Assembly: GCA_024275165.1 (NCBI GenBank)
Contig: JAJRZQ010000025.1
Coordinates: 80,414 to 144,413 of the forward strand
DNA: 64,000 nucleotides
Reading direction: 5' to 3'
Origin: a bacterium
GTDB taxonomy: Bacteria; SAR324; XYD2-FULL-50-16
Numbering within the stretch: the stretch's first letter is position 1; each line of letters begins with the position of its first letter. The notes beneath the pieces are model-generated. The model was not told the origin of the DNA, ran no database searches, and was given only the letters and a program-made list of their open reading frames with translations. Made by a program: the position numbers and the translations under genes. This document shows, piece after piece, positions 1 through 7,793 of this stretch.

Positions 1-1
1 A

Positions 2-73
2 ATCCGCCAAGACCTGAGCCAATGGGTTTGGTTTCATCGCCGCTGGAAAACCCGCCCGCAAGAGGAGGGATAA
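2..73 (+). CDS. 3' end of a lipid A lauroyl/myristoyl acyltransferase (LpxL/HtrB family), partial
   Basis: The window opens inside a reading frame that ends at a TAA just before lptC. The last 23 residues include QWVWFHRRWKTRP, which matches the very end of LpxL/HtrB-family acyltransferases (typical form QWLWxHRRWKTRP). These inner-membrane enzymes add secondary acyl chains to Kdo2-lipid A. The stop lies 3 bases before the lptC start and the lptC ribosome binding site (AGGAGGG, 63-69) lies inside the last codons, so the genes are probably cotranscribed. Only the C-terminus is visible, so the exact acyl specificity cannot be given. Confidence 0.75.
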   Translation: MRQDLSQWVWFHRRWKTRPQEEG

Positions 74-76
74 AAC

Positions 77-640
77 ATGTTTCGTTATCTGAGCATTTTT
101 TTTATCTTGCTCGCCTTGGTCTTTTGGGGGGTGTTTCGATTGATGAACCGCCCCCAGCCCTTGGGGCTGAATTTGGCAAAAGACCTAGAACAAACGCGGG
201 ATTTAGAGCAGGCCCCCCCCTTGCAGCTTCGCCAGATGGAGCTGTACGAGTTTCAGGAGAATCAAGAATCCTTGCGGATCTTTGCCCAAGAGGCGTTGAT
301 TTATGAAGAGCAGGAAAAAAGTTTTCTCTTTGGGGTACTGGCAAAGATTTACGAAAAAAACCAAGCCAACCCCACTCAGGTCAAGGCACAAAAGGCAAGC
401 CTGAACGGAAAGACCGACATGGTCATTTTAAACGGCAAGGTGGAAGTAAACTGGGATCAAGAGAGCTTATTGCAAACCGACATTCTTTTTTACGATCACC
501 AGGCAGAACGGCTCTTTAACCGCAATAAGGTTTGGCTTCGCTCCCGCTTAGACGAGGTCGAGGGGGATAGCCTGTCTTATGATTTGAAAAAAGGGCTTCT
601 TTTGATCCAAAACCCGATCTTGACCTTATTTGAAGGATGA
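77..640 (+). CDS. lptC: LPS export ABC transporter periplasmic protein LptC
   Basis: A 187-residue protein with one N-terminal membrane anchor (about residues 5-22) followed by a periplasmic beta-rich domain, the architecture and length of LptC. LptC takes lipopolysaccharide from the LptB2FG transporter and hands it to LptA across the periplasm. Blocks resembling the family are the A-x-x-A-x-Y-x-E segment around residues 70-80 and the repeated L-x-G-x-V pattern near residues 115-125. The start has a strong AGGAGGG site 7 bases upstream. The stop overlaps the following LptA-like start (ATGA), so the two are translationally coupled. Confidence 0.85.
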   Translation: MFRYLSIFFILLALVFWGVFRLMNRPQPLGLNLAKDLEQTRDLEQAPPLQLRQMELYEFQENQESLRIFAQEALIYEEQEKSFLFGVLAKIYEKNQANPTQVKAQKASLNGKTDMVILNGKVEVNWDQESLLQTDILFYDHQAERLFNRNKVWLRSRLDEVEGDSLSYDLKKGLLLIQNPILTLFEG

Positions 641-1497
641 AAAAGCTACTGTTCAGCCTCTTTTGTTTGCTCCCCCTAAGCCTTGCCGCCGGGGACAAGG
701 CACGGATTACCAGCGAGCGCATGCGGGTGGATAAGGATCAGGGGGTAATGATACTCGAGGGCAAGGTTCGCGGGCTCTTGCGCAATAAGGGAACCAAACT
801 CCAAGCAGAACGCATGGAACTGAGACGCCCCCCCGAAGGGGGAAAGGTCAATTGGGGCCGCGCGGAGGGGAATTTATGGCTGAGCGAGGAAAACCACCTG
901 GCTTTGGCCGATTACGCCATTTTTGATGATGCCATCGCCACCACCCACCTTCAGGGGCGGGTCTTTGTCACCACGGGAGAGCTTTTTTTAAAAGGGCATA
1001 AGCTCGATTACCAGTACGAGGTGGATAAGGGCCGACTGGTGGGGAAAAAGCAACCCTGCGAGGTCATCTATCATAAAAAAGACCCGGATTCAACGGGGCA
1101 GCGCTTGCCCGTCGAGGCTTGGGCGGATGAGGTCTTGTTTAACCGCGAGCTTTCCAAGGTGGTTTTGCAGGGGAGAGTGAAGGTGATCTACCAGGGGGAT
1201 CGGTCCCAGATGCAGGCGAATCGGGTTACCCTGTATTTTAATGAGCAAGAGGAATTGGAGCGGGTCTTGGCGGAGGGGCATTTTCGCATGACCCAACCCA
1301 AGCGCGCCTCTCGCGCTGCCCGGGCTTTGTTCGACTACGGCCCGCAAACCGTCAAGCTGATGGGGAAGGCCTTTGCGCAAGAGGTCGGGGAAGCGGCGGT
1401 GCGAGGCGAGGTCATTAAAATGCACATGAACGAGGACTTAGGGATTATCGAATCAGGGAGGCATCAGCCAGTGCGGATTGATGTCGACATTAAATAA
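637..1497 (+). CDS. lptA: LptA/OstA-like LPS transport protein
   Basis: A 286-residue protein with a cleavable signal peptide (about residues 1-18, ending LSLAAG). The rest is OstA-type beta-jellyroll repeats: a segment beginning ITSERMRVDKDQGVMILEG near residue 25, and a second one near residue 165 beginning AWADEVLFN. LptA forms the periplasmic bridge that carries lipopolysaccharide to the outer membrane. It is about 100 residues longer than the enterobacterial protein and looks like two OstA units in tandem. It starts 4 bases inside lptC. The usual downstream partner lptB is not present: the next gene runs on the other strand, so the lpt cluster ends here. Confidence 0.8.
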   Translation: MKKLLFSLFCLLPLSLAAGDKARITSERMRVDKDQGVMILEGKVRGLLRNKGTKLQAERMELRRPPEGGKVNWGRAEGNLWLSEENHLALADYAIFDDAIATTHLQGRVFVTTGELFLKGHKLDYQYEVDKGRLVGKKQPCEVIYHKKDPDSTGQRLPVEAWADEVLFNRELSKVVLQGRVKVIYQGDRSQMQANRVTLYFNEQEELERVLAEGHFRMTQPKRASRAARALFDYGPQTVKLMGKAFAQEVGEAAVRGEVIKMHMNEDLGIIESGRHQPVRIDVDIK

Positions 1498-1531
1498 GCA
1501 AAACCTACCCTGCCAAAAGGAAAAAGCCGGT

Positions 1532-2398
1532 TTAAGGAAAGGCAAAACCCAAAGAAAACTTCTCGATTTTTCGGTTGTAGTCTAACAGGCTTTCCCCATA
1601 ACCTGAAAACCTTTGGAGGTACAACTCCACTCCAGGCGCCCTAAGGCCGAAGAAGAAGGCGAGAGGGAGACGCAGGTCCAATTGCGTGGTTTGATAACGA
1701 GCGTTCCACCCCTGGCGGTATTTCAAGAGGGCTCTCCAACTCTCCCCTTGAGCCTGGGCCTTTAGCTCCCCGTGACCTAGATATTGTTGAATATCAGGAT
1801 TATCCTGCCCAAAGCTGCCGAAATCGTTTTTTTCTCGGTCCATGACCTGCCAAAGCTTTGCCCCGACCACAAACCTGGCCCCCAAGGCGCGCTCTACCTC
1901 GATATAAGAGCGATTCCAACTGCGTGAGAGGTTGATTTCTTCCCCCTGGGCCGTAAAATAGGCTTTTTGGCCGTTGGATTCATGCTCCCACAAGCCGAGC
2001 CGTAAAACTCGCCAATCCCCCATCGGGCCGAAATCCCAAAAAAATTGAGGATTATAATTGGCGTCTCGAAAAAGACGGGAGTTTTGTTTGTCCCATAGCT
2101 GCCAGTAAAACCGTTGGGTATAAGCGAAATAAAGCGACTCCCAAAGTTGTTTTTGAAAGCTTAACTGAACCTTCAACTCCGCATCCTTCATGCCTTGGTT
2201 CTGCCCTTCGCCTTGGAGAAAACGAGAATAGAGGATGAAGTTGGGCCGGTAGGCCTGTAAGCTTTGTAAAAAAGGGGAGGGCTCTTGGGCCTGTAAAGGC
2301 CGGGCCTGAAAGAAAAAACAGAGAAAAGCGAACCCGAGCCCGGCCCGCGAAAGCCGCCGCCCCCAGTGGGGCGGCAGAGAAAAACTAATGCCCGCCAC
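1532..2398 (-). CDS. pldA: Outer membrane phospholipase A (OMPLA)
   Basis: A 288-residue outer-membrane beta-barrel phospholipase A1. The catalytic motif is clear: HESNG at residues 139-143 supplies the His and Ser, and SRSWNRSY at 158-165 supplies the Asn (residue 162); these correspond to His142, Ser144 and Asn156 of the E. coli enzyme. The insert between Ser and Asn is longer than in E. coli. Further family blocks are YTQRFYWQLWD near 93-103, NYNPQFFWD near 114-122, and a GYGESLLDYN block near the C-terminus, which ends in Phe-Pro. A hydrophobic signal peptide precedes it. The start is GTG, 14 bases inside the end of the upstream cytochrome peroxidase gene. OMPLA hydrolyses misplaced outer-leaflet phospholipids, which fits the neighbouring LPS export genes. 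Confidence 0.9.
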   Translation of the reverse strand: MAGISFSLPPHWGRRLSRAGLGFAFLCFFFQARPLQAQEPSPFLQSLQAYRPNFILYSRFLQGEGQNQGMKDAELKVQLSFQKQLWESLYFAYTQRFYWQLWDKQNSRLFRDANYNPQFFWDFGPMGDWRVLRLGLWEHESNGQKAYFTAQGEEINLSRSWNRSYIEVERALGARFVVGAKLWQVMDREKNDFGSFGQDNPDIQQYLGHGELKAQAQGESWRALLKYRQGWNARYQTTQLDLRLPLAFFFGLRAPGVELYLQRFSGYGESLLDYNRKIEKFSLGFAFP

Positions 2399-3428
2399 CG
2401 CTTACAGCGATGTTGGGGTAAGGGGTTTTATCTGTCCTTGCGGGAAGCACAGGATAAATAACGCGAGGCGCTTTGCCCGTCAAGCTCTTTAAAAAAGCCA
2501 CGATGCGGCTGCGTTGCCGAGTCGTTAAATCCACCCCCAATTGTACCTTGGCCATAATGGTTACCGCTTCATCCAAGCGATGCACCTTGCCGGAATGAAA
2601 ATAGGGTGCCGTTAAAGCGATATTGCGCAGGGTGGGCACGCGAAATACATATTTATCGGCGGCCTTCTTGGTCACCTTTTGCCGTCCCTTGTCCGCGGGT
2701 GGGCGAACTTGATCGCTCGGGGCCTTGACTACTCCGAATTTGGCGTACATTCCGCCGCCGATTCCCACCCCGTTATGGCAAGAATTACAGCCTTTATCCA
2801 AAAAGAGCTGCAAACCCTCTTTTTCAGCTCGGCTCAAGGCGTTCTTTTTTCCCTTCAGGTAGGCGTCAAAACGGCTTGGGGTATTTAAGGTACTCTCAAA
2901 CAGGGCAATGGCCTTGGCCATGTTGTCAAAAGTCACCGATTTTTTGCCGGGAAAGGCTTTTTTAAAGGCCCTGACATAACCGGGCATGCTTTTTAGGGTT
3001 TCTTCCACCTTAGCGGGGCTGTTGTTCATCTCTACCCCAGCTTGCACCGGGCCCTTGGCTTGAGCTTCCAGACTCGGCGCGCGACCATCCCAAAACTGAG
3101 CGAGATGAAAAACGGAGTTCAATACGGTGGGCGCGTTCCGCGGCCCCTTGGCCCATCCATGCCCAATGCTGGTTTCTTGTAGGTCCGCCCCTCCCAAACC
3201 GAGATTGTGGCAAGTGTTGCAACTGATCAATTGACTGGCGCTCAAACGGGGGTCGAAAAAAAGCATCTTGCCTAATTCTAAGCGAGCCCGGCTCATTTTA
3301 TTGCCTTTCAGGGCCGGGGCCGATTTGGGCAAAGGCTTAAAGGAGGCCTTTGCCTGATCCAATAAGGCATCCGCCTGTAGAGGTAGGGCTAAACACAATA
3401 AAACAAGGCTCAACAGGGTTTTTTTCAT
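2385..3428 (-). CDS. Dihaem cytochrome c peroxidase (CCP/MauG family)
   Basis: A 347-residue periplasmic protein with a signal peptide (MKKTLLSLVLLCLALPLQA). Two c-type haem motifs are present, CNTCH at residues 70-74 and CNSCH at 214-218, with the spacing of bacterial dihaem cytochrome c peroxidases. Supporting family blocks are KMLFFDPRLS (54-63), the RNAPTVLNS block near 97-105 and VPTLRNIALTAPYFHSG before the C-terminus. The enzyme reduces hydrogen peroxide with electrons from soluble cytochrome c. I chose the ATG at 3428 over a TTG two codons upstream because the signal peptide starts there. The gene overlaps pldA by 14 bases. Confidence 0.88.
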   Translation of the reverse strand: MKKTLLSLVLLCLALPLQADALLDQAKASFKPLPKSAPALKGNKMSRARLELGKMLFFDPRLSASQLISCNTCHNLGLGGADLQETSIGHGWAKGPRNAPTVLNSVFHLAQFWDGRAPSLEAQAKGPVQAGVEMNNSPAKVEETLKSMPGYVRAFKKAFPGKKSVTFDNMAKAIALFESTLNTPSRFDAYLKGKKNALSRAEKEGLQLFLDKGCNSCHNGVGIGGGMYAKFGVVKAPSDQVRPPADKGRQKVTKKAADKYVFRVPTLRNIALTAPYFHSGKVHRLDEAVTIMAKVQLGVDLTTRQRSRIVAFLKSLTGKAPRVIYPVLPARTDKTPYPNIAVSGGGH

Positions 3429-3663
3429 ATTCAAACTCTTAAATATTAAAATGGTCTAAAAAAATAAAATATACTCTCCCTTAGGTTTCTTGCCAAGCCC
3501 TCTCTTGCCAGAGGCGGTTTAAAGCCCCTAGACTAACGAGGTAAAACAAAAATTTTCCATGCTTTGACCGCGGTCGAGCCTCCCTCCATGGAGCGCTTCG
3601 GTCTCTTTTGGAGTTGGATTAAAAAAAATCCCCCTCTGGTGGATGCAAACCAAACGATACTTT

Positions 3664-4656
3664 ATGAAATTGTATTTTTTTCTTGTGCTGACTCTGCTCT
3701 CGGCCTGCGACTCCTGGGACACCCCTCGTCGTGTCCATCTCACCATTGGTACCGGAGGCTTGACCGGGGTTTATTATCCCACGGGGCAAAGCATCGCGAA
3801 GTTACTCAACCAAAAGAAAAAACAACACAACTTAAAGGCCCAGGCCGAATCCACTGCTGGTTCGGTATACAATATCAATGCCCTGCTCGCGGGAGAAATG
3901 GAAGTAGCCCTTGCCCAAAGCGACCGGGTTTATCAAGCTTACCAAGGGGAAAAGGAATGGAAAGAAGCCGGGCCCCAGCGAGAGTTGCGCAGTCTCTTTG
4001 CCCTGCACAGCGAAGTGGTTACCTTGATCGTCTCCAAAGCAAGCGGAATCCAACAATTCCAAGACCTAAAAGGCAAACGAATCAACTTGGGCAACTTAGG
4101 CAGTGGGCAGTTGGCCAACGCTCAAGATGCCCTAAATGCCTTTGGCATTTCAGTCAACGACATTCAGGCAGAATATGTCAAAGCCATTGAGGCCCCGGGA
4201 CTACTCCAAGACGAGCGGCTCGATGCCTTTTTCTACACCGTGGGCCACCCCAATGGAAACATCAAGGAAGCGGCAAATGGCCGCCTCCCCATCCGTATCC
4301 TGCCCATCACGGGGCCGGAGATCAAGTTAATGATCTTAGAACAACCCTATTACAGCCTCGCGGGCATCCCTTTAAAATATTACCAAAAAGGGGCCATGGA
4401 TGAGGTGGCGCAGAGTTTTGGAGTCAAGGCCATGGTCTTGACCCGGGCTCAGGTGAGCGACGAGATTGCCTATTGGGTTACCAAGCAAACCTTCGACAAT
4501 TTAGAGGAATTTAAGGCAACCCATCCCGCTTTTGCGGGCCTAACGAAGGCAAACATGCTCCAGGGGTTGTTTGCCCCCCTGCACCCCGGGGCAATTCGCT
4601 ATTATAAAGAGGTCGGAATGCGTATTCCTCCGAACCTGCTCCCTCCCCATGAGTGA
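3664..4656 (+). CDS. TAXI-family TRAP transporter substrate-binding lipoprotein
   Basis: A 330-residue binding protein. The N-terminus is a lipoprotein signal ending LLSAC (Cys15). The IGTGGLTGVYYPTG block directly after it is the signature of TAXI (TRAP-associated extracytoplasmic immunogenic) proteins, and later segments (LRSLFALHSEVVTLIV, DLKGKRINLGNLGSG, LDAFFYTVGHPNG) also match that family. It delivers a solute to the TRAP permease encoded immediately downstream, whose start overlaps this stop by 8 bases. Substrate cannot be read from the sequence; TAXI systems are often linked to glutamate or other carboxylates. An ATG 21 bases upstream is an alternative start, but 3664 places the lipobox at normal distance. 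Confidence 0.88.
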   Translation: MKLYFFLVLTLLSACDSWDTPRRVHLTIGTGGLTGVYYPTGQSIAKLLNQKKKQHNLKAQAESTAGSVYNINALLAGEMEVALAQSDRVYQAYQGEKEWKEAGPQRELRSLFALHSEVVTLIVSKASGIQQFQDLKGKRINLGNLGSGQLANAQDALNAFGISVNDIQAEYVKAIEAPGLLQDERLDAFFYTVGHPNGNIKEAANGRLPIRILPITGPEIKLMILEQPYYSLAGIPLKYYQKGAMDEVAQSFGVKAMVLTRAQVSDEIAYWVTKQTFDNLEEFKATHPAFAGLTKANMLQGLFAPLHPGAIRYYKEVGMRIPPNLLPPHE

Positions 4657-6577
4657 ATTGCCGCCAGAGGTCGAATCGACTTCAGCCCCTGTTTTAGGGC
4701 TGAAAACGAAGTGGCTTTATAGTGGCCTTGCCCTAAGTTGGGCCTTGTTCCAGCTTTCCTTAGCCAGTTGGCTGATTTTGGATTCCCTTGTCGCGCGGGC
4801 GATTCACTTGAGTTTTGGCCTGTTCTTGGCGTATCTGCTGTACCCTGCCCGAAAAAACGCCCCGGGCTTGCTCTGGATGGATTTGTTTTTTGCCGCGGCC
4901 AGCCTGCCGGTCGCCCTTTATGTGGTGTGGGATTTTCAAGGGCTGGCCTTGCGCATGGGCCGCCCCAGCAGCCTCGACCTAGGGATGGGGCTTTTGCTGG
5001 TCGCGCTTTTACTCGAGGCCACCCGCCGGGCGGTGGGCCTTGCCTTGCCTTTAATCGTCCTGGTAATCTCCGCCTATGGGTTTTTGGGCCCTTGGCTACC
5101 CGGCCCCTTCAGCCTGCGCGGGGTTAGCTTGGCCAAATATGTATCCCAGGTGAGTCTTTCCAGCGAAGGGATTTTTGGGATTCCCTTAGATGTCAGCGCC
5201 TCTACGATTTTTCTCTTTGTGCTGTTTGGAGCGATTTTAGAGCGGGGCGGAGCCGGTAAATTCTTTACCGACCTCGCCTTGGCTCTCTTGGGCCGGTACA
5301 AGGGCGGCCCCGCCAAGGCAGCGGTGGCCAGCAGCGGCTTGACGGGATTGGTGAGCGGTTCTTCCATCGCCAACATCGTCACCACCGGAACCTTTACCAT
5401 TCCCTTAATGAAAAAATCGGGCCTGCCCGCCACCAAAGCGGCGGCCACGGAGGTCGCCGCCAGCACGGACGGCCAACTGATGCCGCCCATCATGGGGGCG
5501 GCCGCTTTTATTATCGCCGAATATGTCAATATCCCCTATTGGGAGGTCGTTAAGGCGGCCTTTATTCCTGCTTTCATCAGTTATTTTGCCCTCTTTTGGT
5601 TGACCCATCTCGAAGCCGGTAAATTGGGGCTCAAGGGCCTGCCCGCGAATCTACTCCCGCAAGCGAAAGCGGTTTTAAAAGAGGGGTACCTGCACCTGCT
5701 TCCCTTAGGCGTGCTGCTTTTTGAATTGATGGTGCTGATGCACAGCCCGAAACTCGCTGTTTTTCGAGCGATTTTAATCGCCTTAGCCTTGATTTTATTG
5801 AAACATCGGGGGCGACCCGCCGCTTTTGTGTTGATCGCCCAGGGGATGATTCAAGGGAGCCGCAATATGGTCTCTTTGGCCCTGGCTACGGCTGCCGCGG
5901 GGATTATTGTCGGGGTCGTGGGGTTGGGGATTGGGGGGATGCTCAACAGCTTGGTCGAGGCCTTAAGCGGGGGAAACCTCCTTTTATTGCTCCTGATCAC
6001 CGCGATAGTCAGCCTCATCTTGGGGATGGGGCTGCCCACCACCGCAACCTATATCGTGATGGCGAGCCTGACGGCGCCGGTGATTGTGCATGTGGGAGCA
6101 GCGCAAAACTGGGCGATCCCCCTTTTGGCGGCGCACCTTTTCTGTTTTTATTTTGGTATTTTAGCCGATGACACCCCACCGGTGGGGCTGGCGAGCTATA
6201 CCGCCGCGGCCATTGCGGGTTCCGACCCCATTGCTACGGGTTGGCAGGGCTTTTTGTATGATCTGCGTACCGCCATCATTCCCTTTATGTTTGTTCTCAA
6301 CCCTGAACTGATCTTGCACGGGGTAACCCATTGGGGCGAGATTTTGCTGATCTTCTTTTTTGCCGCCATGGCCGCCATGGCCTTTACCAGTGCCCTGCAC
6401 GGCTGGTGGTTGCGACGGGTCAACCCGGTAGAACGAATCTTTTTATTTGCCGCCAGCTTGTTGCTTTTTTATCCTCAAGTCATGGGATTCGAGCGGATGT
6501 TCGGTTATGGATCGGGGTTGCTGATTTTAGGTTTCGTCTTTACCAGTCAGCGCCGACTTCACCGCGAAAAATCCTAG
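4649..6577 (+). CDS. TRAP transporter permease, fused small and large subunits (DctQM-type, TAXI-associated)
   Basis: A 642-residue polytopic inner-membrane protein. About four N-terminal helices correspond to the small (4TM) subunit and the remainder to the large 12-helix DctM-type subunit. Family marks are GLTGLVSGSSIANIVTTG near residues 228-245 and LGMGLPTTATYIVMASLTAP in the second half. It transports a carboxylate-like solute by ion symport with the upstream TAXI binding protein. The start ATG is inside the previous stop (ATGAGTGA), which signals coupled translation. A longer frame opening at 4571 exists but would lie within the binding-protein gene. Confidence 0.9.
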   Translation: MSELPPEVESTSAPVLGLKTKWLYSGLALSWALFQLSLASWLILDSLVARAIHLSFGLFLAYLLYPARKNAPGLLWMDLFFAAASLPVALYVVWDFQGLALRMGRPSSLDLGMGLLLVALLLEATRRAVGLALPLIVLVISAYGFLGPWLPGPFSLRGVSLAKYVSQVSLSSEGIFGIPLDVSASTIFLFVLFGAILERGGAGKFFTDLALALLGRYKGGPAKAAVASSGLTGLVSGSSIANIVTTGTFTIPLMKKSGLPATKAAATEVAASTDGQLMPPIMGAAAFIIAEYVNIPYWEVVKAAFIPAFISYFALFWLTHLEAGKLGLKGLPANLLPQAKAVLKEGYLHLLPLGVLLFELMVLMHSPKLAVFRAILIALALILLKHRGRPAAFVLIAQGMIQGSRNMVSLALATAAAGIIVGVVGLGIGGMLNSLVEALSGGNLLLLLLITAIVSLILGMGLPTTATYIVMASLTAPVIVHVGAAQNWAIPLLAAHLFCFYFGILADDTPPVGLASYTAAAIAGSDPIATGWQGFLYDLRTAIIPFMFVLNPELILHGVTHWGEILLIFFFAAMAAMAFTSALHGWWLRRVNPVERIFLFAASLLLFYPQVMGFERMFGYGSGLLILGFVFTSQRRLHREKS

Positions 6578-6601
6578 CGCGCTCGTTTTTTAGAGGGTTT
6601 T

Positions 6602-7180
6602 TCAATAAAGACTGCAATAGACAAGCGGCCACATTCCCAGAACAAAATACCAGCCATATCGGGTCATTCTAAATATTTCCGCTTCCGCGGCCCCCCGCAA
6701 GCGGGTACGGATCCAAGCTAGGGCGGTTATGGCACTCAGGGCATGCAGCCCCAGCAAGCAGAGCAATAAACAACAGACGACCGCTTCCTTGTTGGAAATC
6801 CAATTCAGGCTTTGTTGGATCAGCATGACCCATTCATAGCCCTGAAAAAGCATAAAAAAACCGCCGAGCGCCAAGGTATAGCATAACTGTTTTTTCGTTT
6901 TTTCCACCAAACCCTGAGAGAAAAAAAGCCCCCCAAGCCATAGACTGTACCCGCTATAGAGCAAAATTAGGCTATTGATGCCGGTGGTCCACAGGGGGAG
7001 GAAAACTTGATCGTTATGCCAGTGGGATTTAGCGGTGGTAAAACTCTGCCGCAGGCCGAGCAGAACCACGAAGAGAATCACCTCTACCGCCAAAAAAGTC
7101 AGCAGGGCCAGCGTCTCGGTGGAGAGGGACGGTTTATAAGGGTCTAAAGAGGGAGTCTCTGGGCTTGGCTTTAAGCTCAT
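6602..7180 (-). CDS. Cytochrome c oxidase subunit III-like membrane protein
   Basis: A 192-residue protein with five hydrophobic helices in the arrangement of haem-copper oxidase subunit III: a helix near 25-45, then a short soluble segment, and helices near 65-85, 98-120, 132-152 and 170-190. The GGFFMLFQGYEWVMLI segment and the GLHALSAI segment match the conserved helices of the CoxC/CtaE family. A GGAGA ribosome binding site precedes the ATG. No catalytic subunit I or copper subunit II lies nearby, so it is an orphan here and may serve an oxidase or nitric-oxide-reductase-like complex encoded elsewhere. It diverges from the metal-efflux operon. Confidence 0.72.
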   Translation of the reverse strand: MSLKPSPETPSLDPYKPSLSTETLALLTFLAVEVILFVVLLGLRQSFTTAKSHWHNDQVFLPLWTTGINSLILLYSGYSLWLGGLFFSQGLVEKTKKQLCYTLALGGFFMLFQGYEWVMLIQQSLNWISNKEAVVCCLLLCLLGLHALSAITALAWIRTRLRGAAEAEIFRMTRYGWYFVLGMWPLVYCSLY

Positions 7181-7280
7181 TTCATTCTCCAGTCCATTTA
7201 CAGTGAGTCTACTCCGCTGTTGGCAGAGATTCGGTAGGGCATTTTACCGATTTAAAAAGCATATTTTATTCCTTTCTCGC

Positions 7281-7309
7281 TTGACCGAAAATTTAAATTA
7301 AGATAATTT
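7281..7309 (+). promoter_or_regulatory. Sigma-70-type promoter of the metal-efflux operon
   Basis: TTGACC at 7281-7286 and TAATTT at 7304-7309 are separated by 17 bases, in an AT-rich intergenic region 27 bases before the first gene of the Cus-type operon. The spacing is normal, not the 19-20 bases usual for MerR-type copper promoters, so activation by a CueR-like protein is not indicated. Confidence 0.5.
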
Positions 7310-7335
7310 GAAGGCTAAAAATAAATAAACACCTC

Positions 7336-7728
7336 ATGAAATCAACCCTTCCCATTAGCAAAACCTTCGCATTTACAGGCCTTGTCGCTCTGTTACTGGC
7401 GTTTTTTTGCTTTGGGTGGCATTCTTTGCAAAGCTTCAGCAAACAGGGCGCCTATGCATACGCTGCCCCGCAAATGGCTCAAACCGCCCAACCTGGGGAG
7501 CATCACTCCGAGCAGGCGACTTGCTGTGCGAAAATCCAACATTCCGTCTTTTCTACCTTAACTCAAGTCGAATTGCGTTGGCCTAGCGCTGTTGGGGTAG
7601 GGGGGATGATTTTTTCTCTGCTCTTTTTTTCCTCTTCTTTTGTTTTCAAGGTTGCCCCCTGGTTATCGGTTCCCCCACCGATTTATGCCCAAGGGTTAGT
7701 GCGCCAAAAAATCCAGCTCAATCAATAA
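7336..7728 (+). CDS. Small membrane protein with His/Cys-rich loop, metal-efflux operon
   Basis: A 130-residue protein of no family I recognise. It has an N-terminal hydrophobic helix (about 12-32) and a second one (about 83-103), separated by a loop containing EHHSEQATCCAK near residues 55-66, a plausible metal-binding patch. It is the first gene of a run that continues with the efflux adaptor, 65 bases downstream, and the RND pump. Position and composition suggest a role in sensing or handling the metal exported by the system, but this is inference. Confidence 0.55.
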   Translation: MKSTLPISKTFAFTGLVALLLAFFCFGWHSLQSFSKQGAYAYAAPQMAQTAQPGEHHSEQATCCAKIQHSVFSTLTQVELRWPSAVGVGGMIFSLLFFSSSFVFKVAPWLSVPPPIYAQGLVRQKIQLNQ

Positions 7729-7793
7729 CCCCCCCTCTTAGGCTGAAGGGCGCGGATTCACCGCCCCCTGACTTTGCAACCTAGGAGGAGGCG

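Noticed and set aside
22-306. 94-codon frame over the start of lptC
   Set aside because: It overlaps lptC and the acyltransferase end in another frame and has no signal or family similarity.
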